NCBI GenBank assembly: GCA_022452125.1
Contig: JAKURJ010000019.1
Coordinates: forward strand, 1-18,436
Direction: 5' to 3'
From: Candidatus Poseidoniaceae archaeon
Lineage (GTDB): Archaea; Thermoplasmatota; Poseidoniia; Poseidoniales; Poseidoniaceae
Length of the DNA: 18,436 nt
Within the stretch, counting starts at the first letter, position 1; each line of letters opens with the position of its first letter. Position numbers and translations under genes: made by a program. Positions 6,644-16,800 of this stretch are shown piece after piece. A model generated the notes under the pieces. The model had not been told where the DNA came from. It saw only the letters and a program-made list of their open reading frames with translations, and did no database searches.

Positions 6644-7090
6644 TCAGACATACGGACAGACAGTGTTGAACCTCTCCAGACGCTCAAGTCTGCGCTCACC
6701 ATTTTCATCTGATTCAGACATAGACCTGATTGCTTCCTCAATCAGTGCATGCTGGTCTGGTTGTATGCCAAACAGATTCCTAAGGCCCTCCAACATAGCC
6801 CATTCATCTTCAGTGATAATTTCATCATCAAGTGCTGCGACTAAAGCAGACTGATATGTAGTAACATCTCCAACCTGATGCTCACTAAAATTGTCGGTTT
6901 CAGAAATTGGAGAAGGGTCAACTCCCCTAGCAATATCCAATGCATCGCCAACATTTGAGGGATGGATTCCCAATGCTACTGCGAGAACCTTCAGGATTGA
7001 AGCCTCATCATCTGTAAGGATGTCATCATCTAATGCAGTTCTCAGAACTTCAAGATACAAATACAATCCACGGCTTGCGGTAAGTGCCAT
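6644..7090 (-). CDS. Small acidic protein with two TerB-like helical repeats
   Basis: A 148-residue acidic protein that contains the same unit twice. Residues 12-55 (YLEVLRTALDDDILTDDE...LGIHP) and 79-122 (YQSALVAALDDEIITEDE...FGIQP) align without gaps at an offset of 67 residues, sharing Tyr, Leu, Ala-Leu-Asp-Asp, Ile, Thr, Asp-Glu, Leu, Gly-Ile and Pro. The pattern 'helix, ALDD, ITxDE, helix, LGI' is like the TerB / tellurite-resistance helical fold and superficially like an EF hand. That resemblance is by eye and the function is unknown. The acidic loops could bind a metal ion. It lies between the winged-helix gene and gdhA on the same strand, 32 nt after the former. Confidence 0.72.
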   Translation of the reverse strand: MALTASRGLYLYLEVLRTALDDDILTDDEASILKVLAVALGIHPSNVGDALDIARGVDPSPISETDNFSEHQVGDVTTYQSALVAALDDEIITEDEWAMLEGLRNLFGIQPDQHALIEEAIRSMSESDENGERRLERLERFNTVCPYV

Positions 7091-7122
7091 AGTGGTCGCT
7101 GTTTGTTCCTACTGTTTGAGGA

Positions 7123-7461
7123 TTACCGTTTTTCGTCAACAATAATTTTGTCAACCTTAGCGATAGATGAAATCAACTGATTTTCTTCCTTCTTTAGTAT
7201 AGCAAGCATTTGGTGAACATGCTCGACTTCATGGATTTGCCATTGGTTTGTATTACACTTTGATGCTACACCGAATTTTTGCCAGTAATTTAATCCAGTT
7301 AAGATAGCGCTTTTTGAAAGCCCTGAATTCTTCGACATTTCCGATGTTGATTTTTTGCCGTCGGAAAGTTCAGACAGCACAGTAGCTGCACTTCCCGGAA
7401 TTCCGAGTCGACGTAAGAATCTGAATCGGTCGACCATGGTTTCTCGTCTCTGTTTTTGCAT
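7123..7461 (-). CDS. Winged-helix transcription regulator with C-terminal coiled coil
   Basis: A 112-residue protein (104 if translation begins at the ATG at 7437, MVDRFRFLRRLG). Residues 18-70 form a winged helix-turn-helix: AATVLSEL, then STSEMSKNSGLSKSAILTGLNYW as helices 2 and 3 and a short wing (GVASKCNTNQWQI). The last 30 residues (HQMLAILKKEENQLISSIAKVDKII) look like a coiled-coil dimerisation helix, as in MarR/TrmB-like archaeal regulators. It is transcribed away from the ribbon-helix-helix gene across a shared AT-rich region, and it stands ahead of the TerB-like gene and gdhA, so either may be a target. Ligand and target are unknown. Confidence 0.78.
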   Translation of the reverse strand: MQKQRRETMVDRFRFLRRLGIPGSAATVLSELSDGKKSTSEMSKNSGLSKSAILTGLNYWQKFGVASKCNTNQWQIHEVEHVHQMLAILKKEENQLISSIAKVDKIIVDEKR

Positions 7462-7500
7462 TTGAATATGCCTAAATACCAGTGGCCTTTGTCATCACAT

Positions 7501-7540
7501 GTATTGCATATTGTAATCATGTGTAATACATATTATATAC
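7501..7540. promoter_or_regulatory. Two 18-nt direct repeats spaced 22 bp in a divergent promoter region
   Basis: GTATTGCATATTGTAATC (7501-7518) and GTAATACATATTATATAC (7523-7540) match at 13 of 18 positions and share the core CATATT. Their starts are 22 bp apart, about two helical turns, so proteins bound to them would sit on the same DNA face. The second repeat contains the likely TATA box (TATTATATA, 7531-7539) of the ribbon-helix-helix gene. An overlapping inverted repeat ATGTATT (7499-7505) / AATACAT (7525-7531) adds further symmetry. The best reading is an operator for one of the two flanking regulators, probably autoregulatory. Confidence 0.5.
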
Positions 7541-7575
7541 CCCCACCTCTGTCGATATATTACGAGGGACAGCCA

Positions 7576-7950
7576 ATGAGCACACCAAACACCCTAATTT
7601 CGCTGCGAATAACCGATGAAGAGGTCGCTCTTCTCGATGCACGAATTGGTCTTGATGGCGCTAGAAATCGAAGCGACGTCATCCGCGCAGCCATCCGTTC
7701 TTTCTTGGAAGATCAACCTCTTCTACCAGACATGGAGACAATCACAATCCCAGTAGGGCGCTCAATGAAGAGCATCCTGGGAGACCTGTATGAATTACAT
7801 GGCATTAGTCACCAACAAGCAGCTTCACAAGGATTGCAGGACTATGTCCGAAAGATAATCCATGAGGAAGCACAACTGAATGATATTCTCGCTGAAGGGC
7901 TAGAAGTAGCTCGCAGCAAGACTGTAGGACGCAAGGAGTTCACTGAGTGA
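7576..7950 (+). CDS. Ribbon-helix-helix transcription regulator
   Basis: A 124-residue protein. Residues 7-46 are a ribbon-helix-helix (CopG/NikR type) domain: the strand LISLRITDEE, then helix ALLDARIG, then the RNRSDVIRAAIRSFLED helix. RHH proteins bind DNA as dimers through the beta strand. The C-terminal 70 residues (SMKSILGDLYELHGISHQQAASQG...) are helical, resemble nothing I can name, and may bind an effector or mediate oligomer formation. The ATG at 7576 fits the domain start and has GAGGG about 8 nt before it; the frame is open further upstream, but that would run through the promoter. It is divergent from the winged-helix gene, with the tandem repeats at 7501-7540 between them. Confidence 0.85.
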   Translation: MSTPNTLISLRITDEEVALLDARIGLDGARNRSDVIRAAIRSFLEDQPLLPDMETITIPVGRSMKSILGDLYELHGISHQQAASQGLQDYVRKIIHEEAQLNDILAEGLEVARSKTVGRKEFTE

Positions 7951-7988
7951 AAACAGGGTGAGAGCCACATAATGGAGGGGATGGGAAA

Positions 7989-8171
7989 ATGCGATGGGAG
8001 GACGAAATTGGAAACAATGATCCTTCCACCTTCCGAACTGATGTTGATATGCCAGTCAACATTTGTTTCGCTGCACTGCGCCTACGTGCTAAATTAGCAC
8101 AAACTGGCAACCCAACACACGTCCCCCCGGATGCAAACCGGGGGGACTCCGATTCCGACCCTGCTTGTTGA
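7989..8171 (+). CDS. Possible 60-residue ORF overlapping a hairpin cluster (doubtful)
   Basis: A frame of 60 codons that starts MRWEDEIGNNDPSTF and has GGAGGGG (7974-7980) eight bases upstream, a good Shine-Dalgarno site 38 nt after the ribbon-helix-helix gene. Its second half encodes a Pro/Asp/Ser-rich tail with codons (CCC, CCG, CGG, GGG) unlike those of its neighbours, because it runs through perfect hairpins at 8121-8147 and 8158-8178. The stop TGA lies in the loop of the second hairpin. No family is recognised. It could be a real small protein, or a chance frame in a structured RNA; the N-terminal half looks more protein-like than the rest. Confidence 0.35.
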   Translation: MRWEDEIGNNDPSTFRTDVDMPVNICFAALRLRAKLAQTGNPTHVPPDANRGDSDSDPAC

Positions 8172-8214
8172 GCAGGGTTAGTTCCACACGCACCCAGACC
8201 CCACATCTGGGTGC
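8041..8214. ncRNA. Cluster of perfect hairpins, candidate structured RNA
   Basis: Five dyads follow one another. ATGTTGA/TCAACAT (8041-8062, loop 8). GTGCTAA/TTAGCAC (8086-8100, centre 1). GTCCCCCCGG/CCGGGGGGAC (8121-8147, 10 bp, loop ATGCAAA). ACCCTGC/GCAGGGT (8158-8178, loop TTGTTGA). GCACCCAGA/TCTGGGTGC (8190-8214, 9 bp, loop CCCCACA). The last three all have perfect stems and seven-nucleotide loops. This stretch is much more GC-rich than its surroundings. I see no match to tRNA, RNase P or SRP RNA signatures. It could be a small RNA, a leader of the downstream helicase gene, or a set of strong stops between genes; the strand is not determined. Confidence 0.45.
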
Positions 8215-8286
8215 AATTTACTCAAACGGTGCAACCGCGGCTTGAATAGGCTCAACCTCAAATACCTTCGGCGAAGGCATACACTC

Positions 8287-10347
8287 ATGCGTGAACAGGC
8301 CGGACTATCTTGGCTTGCTCATCCCAATCCCAGGGAAGGGCAAACGGAGATGATTTCGTCTTGCCTAGAAACATTGCAAAAGGGTGGCGCACATCTAGCA
8401 AGTGCACCGACTGGAATTGGTAAAACAGCAGCCGCATTAGCTGCTGCTCTGGAATTTGCCAACTCCGGCCCTGAGAGAAAGACCGTCATGTTCCTCACGC
8501 CTCGGCAGAGTCAACACAAAATTGTCGTTGACACTGTTCGAAGAATAAATGACATCAGCCAACATGAAAAAATCTCATTGGTAGATATGATTGGACAATC
8601 TAGCATGTGTGTCGAACCTTTTGCAGGTAATCGTGGCGCAAGTTTCTCTCTCCTGTGTGCAAATCATCGAAAGAATCGCCAGTGTAAACCATGGCTTACA
8701 GCCGCTCCGGAGTTTGAGAAAAGGATTTTGTCAGACCCATTACATGTTGGAGAACTTGTTGAAATGAGCAAGACTCATGTCGAAAATGGGCAAAAAACCC
8801 AAACTTGCCCCTGGAAAGCCGCAAGAAATGCAGCTAAAGAAGCGCAAGTAATCGTTTGTGATTACAATCACCTATTCATTGAAGGAGTCAGGACGGCATC
8901 ATTGAAAGCCATGGGGTTGAGTCTTCATGATTTGGTGATTATTGTAGATGAAGCACACAATCTACCAGACCGTGTTCGAAGGGGAATGCAAAGCCGCTTG
9001 ACACCAACTATGGTCAGAAACGCATCTAGTGAAGTTGAAGAGCACTTAGGCAATCTACAGAAAATGGCTGCAATAACTGAATCAATGAATGACTCTGTCG
9101 AATTGAAAAGATGGAGCCTTGAAGTCTGCAAGGAGTTCAGGCTTGTCCTAAACCGAGAATTCAAAAGTCTTGTTTCAGAATTAGCAGGGGACAAGGAAAT
9201 GCAAATCAAAGCCAAGGACGTTCTGTCCTGGCTAGAAGAAGCATTTGACAAAGTATCAGCACATGTAAGCCAGTCGAGATTGACTGGAGATGGTTTAATG
9301 TTCGCTAATCCGAATAAAAATATCCGATTGAAATTGTTCAAAGAATTACTGGAAACCAATGAGGTCGATGTTGATGAGGACGGAGATAATGAGCCATCTG
9401 CTCACCTTTTGGCACAACAAATCGATGTCCTTGATCGATTTGGAAATGGTACTGCCCTTTGCTTAGTTTTCGATGGACAGGGCAGAGATGGAAGGATCGT
9501 CACCCACTTGTTAGATGCTGGACTAGTTGCAGGGCCAATTTTTGAAAGAGTCTCTGGAGCGATTCTGATGTCGGGAACACTGAACCCTCCAAACATGTTT
9601 GCTGATTTACTAGGGATTACTCAAGAAATGAGAGGGCAAATGATACTACCATCTCCATTTGCAAAGGAGAGGCGTCCGATTGTTGTCGCTACTGATGTTA
9701 CTACCCTATACCGTGAGAGAGGAGTTGAAAATACGGAAAAAATCCGAAACCATATCAGTTCAGTAGTGCAAAATACTCCAGGAAATGTTGCCGTTTTCGT
9801 CCCCTCATACGATGCACTGGAGGATATTTTTGATGGAACTATGTATCTCCCCGGGACAAAGAAGATTATTGAATCCAAAATGTGGAGCAAGCAAGATATT
9901 AATGCCACACTCGTTGACCTAGAAGAAGCTCAACAAAAAAGAAAAAGAATTGTTCTAGCAGGTGTGTTCAACGGTCGGCTTTCAGAAGGTGTTGATTATG
10001 CGGGTGGAATATTGGATTGTGTAATTTGTGTAGGAATCCAAAATGCACCCCCTTCTGTGTTCCAAAAAGCATATGCGAACTACATCAAAGATAAGTTTGG
10101 ACAAGGAAACTTTTGGCGATATGCTAACTCTCAACCGGCAATAAACACCATTCTACAAGCCATGGGTAGACCAATTCGAGCGATGGGCGACAGGGCTCTA
10201 ATCGTCCTACTAGATAGAAGGAATATTGAGCGCACTTATGCAATATGCTATCCACCAGACATTCGGATGAATCAAGTTAGTGATTCTGAAGGCTCAGGAA
10301 GATTTGCAAAGAGATTCTTCTCGAAAGTGCATCGTTTAGAAATCTGA
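8287..10347 (+). CDS. XPD/Rad3-family Fe-S DNA helicase
   Basis: A superfamily 2, 5'-3' DNA helicase related to XPD of nucleotide excision repair and to DinG. With the ATG at 8287 it has 686 residues; a TTG at 8242 would add 15. Counting from the TTG, the Walker A is SAPTGIGKT (54-62), motif II is DEAH (236-239), and four cysteines (C123, C139, C148, C189) between motifs Ia and II match the XPD 4Fe-4S domain. Residues ~245-420 form the Arch-like insert. The C-terminal RecA domain shows MSGTLNPP, GVFNGRLSEGVDY (motif V) and QAMGRPIRAMGD (motif VI). GAAGG at 8273-8277 and a TATA-like CTCAAATACC at 8257-8266 both favour the ATG. It stands alone, after the hairpin cluster. Confidence 0.93.
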   Translation: MREQAGLSWLAHPNPREGQTEMISSCLETLQKGGAHLASAPTGIGKTAAALAAALEFANSGPERKTVMFLTPRQSQHKIVVDTVRRINDISQHEKISLVDMIGQSSMCVEPFAGNRGASFSLLCANHRKNRQCKPWLTAAPEFEKRILSDPLHVGELVEMSKTHVENGQKTQTCPWKAARNAAKEAQVIVCDYNHLFIEGVRTASLKAMGLSLHDLVIIVDEAHNLPDRVRRGMQSRLTPTMVRNASSEVEEHLGNLQKMAAITESMNDSVELKRWSLEVCKEFRLVLNREFKSLVSELAGDKEMQIKAKDVLSWLEEAFDKVSAHVSQSRLTGDGLMFANPNKNIRLKLFKELLETNEVDVDEDGDNEPSAHLLAQQIDVLDRFGNGTALCLVFDGQGRDGRIVTHLLDAGLVAGPIFERVSGAILMSGTLNPPNMFADLLGITQEMRGQMILPSPFAKERRPIVVATDVTTLYRERGVENTEKIRNHISSVVQNTPGNVAVFVPSYDALEDIFDGTMYLPGTKKIIESKMWSKQDINATLVDLEEAQQKRKRIVLAGVFNGRLSEGVDYAGGILDCVICVGIQNAPPSVFQKAYANYIKDKFGQGNFWRYANSQPAINTILQAMGRPIRAMGDRALIVLLDRRNIERTYAICYPPDIRMNQVSDSEGSGRFAKRFFSKVHRLEI

Positions 10348-10370
10348 AAGGTTCAATATGTTCCGCCACT

Positions 10371-10377
10371 GGAGGTG
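10371..10377 (+). promoter_or_regulatory. Shine-Dalgarno site of the Hsp20-like gene
   Basis: GGAGGTG lies five bases before the ATG at 10383, a seven-base anti-Shine-Dalgarno match that fixes this start. A TATA-like TTCAATATG at 10352-10360 lies upstream, but it would give a transcript too short to include this site, so the mRNA probably begins earlier or comes from the helicase gene. Confidence 0.65.
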
Positions 10378-10382
10378 TTAGC

Positions 10383-10802
10383 ATGGCAGAATGGGAAGAG
10401 GTCGAGATTGAGGCTGTTAGCGATGGCCTAAACGCCACTCCGAGTGAGCTTCATGCTGCATTTGAAATGTCAGGCGACCACCTTACTGAAGTTAGAGACC
10501 GCCACACAATGATGTTAGTAACATCTGGAGAATTACCAGAAACTCACATGGCCGATATTGCACCTGAAAGAAGACTGGATTGGGTAATTGAGGAGCTCAA
10601 TGGTCGCAGACACTCAGACGGATTGTCGATTCCTTTGCATGGCGCAGAAATGAATAACATCGATCTGTCCAAGGGTGAGCTTGAAGGCCACAGCATTCTG
10701 AAATTGAAGGTAGGGACTTTCGAAAGAAAGTTGCCTCTGCCTGCAGACATTCACACAATCAAAGCCAGTTTCACTGACGGCATACTCAATATTCGATGGT
10801 AA
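10383..10802 (+). CDS. Hsp20/alpha-crystallin-like small protein
   Basis: A 139-residue acidic protein. Its last ~35 residues (ILKLKVGTFERKLPLPADIHTIKASFTDGILNIRW region, 105-139) follow the end of the alpha-crystallin domain: 'F-R-x-LPLP..., I-K-A-x-F-x-D-G-I-L-x-I'. This suggests an ATP-independent holdase chaperone or an HSP20-fold protein. The N-terminal part (MAEWEEVEIEAVSDG...) is not recognisable, and the IXI-type C-terminal tail of classical small heat-shock proteins is missing, since it ends right after the last strand. It begins 36 nt after the helicase stop and may be co-transcribed. Its stop codon directly abuts the stop of the convergent giant gene. Confidence 0.72.
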   Translation: MAEWEEVEIEAVSDGLNATPSELHAAFEMSGDHLTEVRDRHTMMLVTSGELPETHMADIAPERRLDWVIEELNGRRHSDGLSIPLHGAEMNNIDLSKGELEGHSILKLKVGTFERKLPLPADIHTIKASFTDGILNIRW

Positions 10803-13800
10803 TCATCGATTTGGTATGTCTCCAATCTGTCCAATCTCAGATACCACACGGGTTAGTGCTTCCTGAGCGTTCGCTTTGTGGCCTTCATTCATCTCGTGAC
10901 GGCTGTATCTAGCCTCTTCGAAGACAGCGTCTAATGCTGACAGTGATTCTTCTGAGAGATTTGGAAGAGCCGCTCTAATTGCCATTTCAAATTCTCTGAC
11001 TGTTTCGAAATCACGTCGCAAGAATCCTCTTCCCATCAAGACATGGACTAGGCTTTCATAGCATTGGAAAATTGCTTCTCGCATCGAATCTCCAGCAGCA
11101 AGTAATTCAGCAGTGTATGAGAATATGTCCGCTATTTCCTTAGCGGCATCAGCAGCACGGCGTCTCATTATCAGGAATGCAGCCGCAGCCCCAATAATCA
11201 GAATTGCAACCAAGTACATCCACCATGGAACACCAGAATCATCACCTTCGTAGGTGTAATCAGGTTTGAATCCAGAGTTGAATTCAGTGTTGAACTCGTT
11301 TTGTGATTCATCTGATAGAATGAAGTTCGATGAGATTGACATCTTCAGAGTCAATTCTCCATATTCTGAAGCATCGCCATATGGTGGTTCTGCATTAAAT
11401 TCGAAGTCTGCTAATCCGTTAGAATCTGTTACAATAACAACCTCATCCAATCTGGAGTTGTTGTCATCTTCAAGATAAATTGTGATAGCAATTCCTTCTA
11501 CTCCTTCTTCAGTGTCTTCAGCTAGAAGTCTGATCTCTCCACTTACTACCTCTTGTTCATTCTCAACAATTGGCTCAATGTCAACATCGAAAGGCGTTTG
11601 GAGGTTAATTCTAATCGAGATGCTTTCAGTCCAAGCATTTCCTGAACGCAAGTACAAGGATGAGTTTTCAGGCGTCTGCACATTCAACTGTATCTGTCCC
11701 GGTTCAATCCAAGAAGGAGCAGTAGCAGTGAGTGTGTAAGTTCCGCCATTCCAAATGGCGCTCTCGATGTTGATACATCTAGCCTCTGTACCACCGGATC
11801 CGCAGTTGATTCCGTTCCCTAAGACTAGTTGAGCGCCATCGATGGATACTCCTTGACCACCTATTTCTGTAACACGGCCAGTCATCTGGATTCTGTGTTG
11901 AATGCTGTCACCTCTAACCACGTAGGTGTTGGTTGAATCAATGTGAACTGTTACATCTGCCCAAACAACAACTGTACGATTTGAATCAACAGGTAAGTGA
12001 CCTGAACTTCCCTCGAATGCGAAAGTCATCACATGATTTCCTCTAGAGTAAGCAGCATCTGCACGTATAGAAGCTGAGAACTCACCAGTGAGAGATGTAA
12101 TTGCCGTATCAACTTGAACTCCATCGATATAGATGACAATTGTCTCGCCAGCTAATCCATCATTCTGAGCAGTATCGATATCGTACAGTGTTCCCGTAAT
12201 GTCCCAGAAGTCGTCTCTAGTTGCATCATTATCAGCGATATTGACAGTTATTCCGGTGCGATGTGCTAGGAAGAATGTTGCATTTCCTTGACCTGCTCGG
12301 TACCAACCTTGGGCAGGAACATCTGCTTGCACAGTATGGTTGCCGTCTGGGAAGATGTTAGGGACTTGCCAATTGAAACTGTAGTTTCCGTTTGAATCTG
12401 TAGTTGCATTGCCGATTGTGATTCCTTCAACAGTAACTACTACCAGCATACCAGATAGCGGATTCAACATGTTGTCTCCTACGAATCCATTGATTGTAGT
12501 CAATTGTTCTACGGCCAATGGTGATTCAATATTAACATCAACATAGATCTTTGAGAAGATGTTCCAAGTTCCGTTGTTAGCAGATGGTAGATATTCCAGG
12601 GTTCCCGTGAATCTAGTCTCCAACAGAACAGGACCTAACTGCGCATCGGCAGGAACAGGGTGCACTGCACTAAACTGCCCTTGAGTATCAGTTGTTATGT
12701 TTGTCAAGAATACCCCGCCAAGCCATATTTCTATTGTTTCGCCAGCCAGAGGATTGTCTACTATATCCAGGAGCCGTCCTTGAACAGTTAGAGTATCTTC
12801 ACGGTCAACTTGTCCACCCTGAGTCAACAGTAGAATCTTAGTCGGCACTGCAACTGTGAAGTTGACTGAATCAGAACTTGGATAGTAGAAGTCAGGGTTG
12901 GCACTGTCGCCTTCGCCAATTGGGTCTACCCAATCTCTACCACCATTGAATCTAACCTGTATGTTGTGAGGTCCAGCATCGATACTCTGTGGTGAATTCC
13001 AAGCGAACATGAACATTCCATCGCCAGCACTTGATTGAACACTAGAGACTGGAACTCCGTCGATTAGTAGGTACACTACTGCGATTGAATCATTACCATC
13101 AATCTGTAGAGGCATGCCCAAGTCATCCAGTAAGGTACCGTTTACATACAGTACATCTCCGGCAGTTATTGCAGTAGAGCTCTCTGTGATGTTGATGACT
13201 GTTTGAGCAAGTACAACGAATGTCACGCTGGTATTGTCACCGATCAATCCAGTAGAACCTGGGGTGCCAAGGAACTCTGCATCTAAGTCGTGGAAACCGA
13301 CTGGTGCATTTGCTGGAACTGTCAAGTTAACATCAACAACTCCCATTGAATCCGTGGTTCCGACTGTTGTTACTGATGTTCCATTCAATGAAACTGTTAC
13401 TTGTACTCCAACAACTGCTGCTCCAGTGTTATCGAATAATTGGAGGCGAGCATTGACATCATCTCCTCTATCAGTTCTATCGTTGAGTGATGGCTGATTG
13501 ACACCATCCAAAGATGGGGTCACGAAAGTAAGAGTTGTGAAACCTCGGCTGTCAAATGATTGGTTTGCACTAGAACCTCCATAGTAATTCACGGATGGAA
13601 TATACTGTGCCTGAGCAACGTGCGTTCCTGCAGCAAATCCAGAAGACAGAGTAATTGTCGCAGCCCATGTTCCATTGGCTTGGATTTGTCCATCAGTTAG
13701 TGTGAAGCCAGAAGCATCACCATCGATTGTAAACAATACATTTGCATTCAACGGGTCTCCGTTTCTCAATTGTAAAGCACTGCCGTTATCGCTTTGAATT

Positions 13801-16800
13801 GAACCTGTAATCACGAAGGCTTCTCCAGCAACAGGGTTAGCAGTAATCGGCTCAACAACCATTACGGTTGTTGAACGAATAGTCACTGTTGACAGGTTTC
13901 TCTGAGTAGATAGCAAGTCGAAACTACCATTGTACATGATTGATATTGTAATCAATCCCAGTGGTTGGTCGAATGGAATCGTGTGCAAGAAATTAGACCT
14001 GCCTTGAGCATCTGTGGTATTTGATGCCAACCAAGTCTCATCAAATTGTACATCAACTGTAAATCCACCCAATGGTTGGAACATATTCGATGATTCAACC
14101 AATTGAGATGTGATATTGACATCTTGTCCTCGGTTAACAATAATTGGATTGAGAGGTTGAACATTCTCAAACACAGTCACTCCTTGTACCAAAATAGAAT
14201 GATTACTAGAATCTGTTAGGTAGAATGGCGAAGAATCTTCAACAACCGAGATAATAAATTGTCTTGGACCCCTTTGAGTTCCATTATTGAGAACATCTGT
14301 CGGAACAGAGAGGTTGAAGCTTCCATCAAGCGCAGTGAATACACCGTTGATTAACTTCTCATCTGGGTTATCAAGCCAGAACATTTCTAATGCAACAGCT
14401 GTAGTCAAATTTCTGCTTGAATTGTCACCGTCTTCCACTTGGCCAATAACTTGGAAGTTAACTCCTGCTGTAACGGTTGAAGGTATCGAATCTACTCGAA
14501 TATTGGACGGAACTTGCACTGTGACATTGATGTCTGTGAAGTTACCATAATGACGTGTAGCAGACGCAATCTTTGGAGATGAAACATCATCTTGGACTTC
14601 CATTCTCAATACATATTGTCCTGGGTCAACTCCGTTAACAGTCCAGAACAGTGTTGCATTTCCGTCAGCACCACTAACAGCACTGCCTATGGAGATATTT
14701 GCTCCGCCATAATCCATGATATAATCTACAGTAGAACCAGAGACATTGGAATTATCTGCAATGTCTGCAACTCTAACCGTCAGTTCAACTGAACTATTCA
14801 TTTCTGCAACCACATCCGAACCAGGAGGTCTTTGCAGATCGACTGCTGACTCAATTCCCCATGTTGTGGAAGGAATTTGCGGTGGTGCTGGTGGAACTGT
14901 ATTATCGATCCATTGGTAGTAAGCACCACCCGGTGGAGCTAGAGATTCGAAATCGGTAGTAACTTCGACATCGTAAACTCCAGATGGAACAACTGTTGGT
15001 GCCCTGATTGATATATTGTAGGAACCAGTGGTGTTATTCAATAGACCAGTTGAGAGGTCGAATATTCCACCTTCTCCTGCAAACAGTGTAGCGAATACAA
15101 TTGTATCATTTCCTAATACTGCGGTTCCATGCACTGCATCGGTTATATCTCCAACTATCCAAGTTGTATTTCCTAGGTAGGTCCAGTCATCTATGACTGT
15201 CACTGTTATGTCAACTGTACCCATGATCCTCAGAGATGAAGAATTGCTTGAAGGTAGGAAGAGTTCGTTTCCACCAAACGCCATATCAAATGTATAATCT
15301 CCTGCGAATAGGTTAGCATTTGTTGAGAATGTTGGCGATAATGTACTAGATTCTGGATTAGTTGTTGTATTCACAGTGGTTCCGTTGAAATCAAAGGTGA
15401 ATGTTCCATTTAGATTCAGATCAAATTGTCCGCCAAGGTGGTCTGAAACTTGCACAATAATTCCCACATTTTCACCTCGCAATTGTGAATTTGCCTGTAG
15501 GTCAAAGAATAAAATGCCTTGAAGCAACCAAGGGGTACCTGAAGTGTTCAGCGAATCTGTTGCTTCTAAATCATCAGGATAGAATACCAATTCTAGTTCG
15601 ACATTACCAGCCTTCACGGTAGTATTGTTGATATCCAGAGTATGAACAATCGTGAAGGAACCGTTAACTGTCTTGTTGAATAATTCAACAAATGTTCCTC
15701 CACCGTTCAACTCACGCATTCCGAACGATAGATTACCAGCTAGAGCCACAGGGCTGGCTCCGAATGAAAGTGCAGAGCCGTTGATGTAGACTACCTCGTC
15801 AATTTGCAAAATTGAATTGTTGGAGCCAGGCCCCTCAATAACTGCAGTCAAATTTGGTGCATTCCTAATGTCCAAAGTAATCGAGTGGGTTGTCGGCCTC
15901 AAGTGGAATTGAGGGCCACCTACTGACTGAGATGTGTCTTGCCATCCGCTGAAACCTAATGTGGCTGATAGATTGGTCTTAGTCTCCAATTCATCCAAAG
16001 TTACGTTGATTGCCCAAACTCCGCCAGGTCCAACAAATCCTGAAAGATTTGTCAATCCATCTACAGAGGAAGTGAACTCCAACCATACTTCGAGGTCACC
16101 GATATCTTCGGCTCCATTTGTAGCATTATTCTCGAACAGTAATTGTCCTGTTAGAACGGTAGTCGCTCCAGCACCAAGCACTGGTTGGTCAATTACACCT
16201 GGCTCGCTATGTGTCAGGTTAGAATCGTCTGTGATGTTCACAAATACACCAGTATCTATTCCATCATTGGAAACATATCCATTCTGCATTGTCTCGACGA
16301 CAATGCTAGCATAACCTGGAGCAACAGGTTCATCCATCGTCCCATTCATGGTGAAGTTACCATTTGCATCAGTTGTGAAAACACCAAACATGTTGACAGG
16401 AGATGCCGCTGAACCAGGTACGTTAACAACGTCTTGAACTCCTACTACGTATCCACGAACTGTGATATCTGGAATAGCTGTACCATTCTCAACGTATTGC
16501 AGAGTACCAGAGACACTTACCTCAGATGAGCCGTCTCGGTCGTAGGTTGTAGGAGACCATGTCAGATTGACAATTTCAATCTCTTCTGGAGCAGGACATG
16601 GGTCAAAAGGAATCCATCCTAGATCATCTCCGCCGCTACCAGCGCTCATCTCTAGTCTAACTTCACCCCATTGTGCTAAGTTAGCACCATAGACAGCGTA
16701 TCCGTTTCCGGTCCAAGAACCACCAGTGTATCCCGAGACGTATCTTGCTGGCAGACCAGCCAGTCTTGCCATAGTTACGAACACAGTTGTGAATTCTGCA

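Noticed and set aside
7456..7575. N-terminal extension of the ribbon-helix-helix protein from 7456
   Set aside because: It runs through the TATA boxes and tandem repeats, has non-family sequence, and overlaps the start of the divergent gene; the RHH domain begins right after the ATG at 7576.
8121..8214. tRNA gene: hairpin 8158-8178 looks like an anticodon arm with loop TTGTTGA (GTT, Asn)
   Set aside because: There is no acceptor stem, the flanking hairpins have 9-10 bp stems and the putative T loop is CCCCACA rather than TTCRANY, so the cloverleaf fails.
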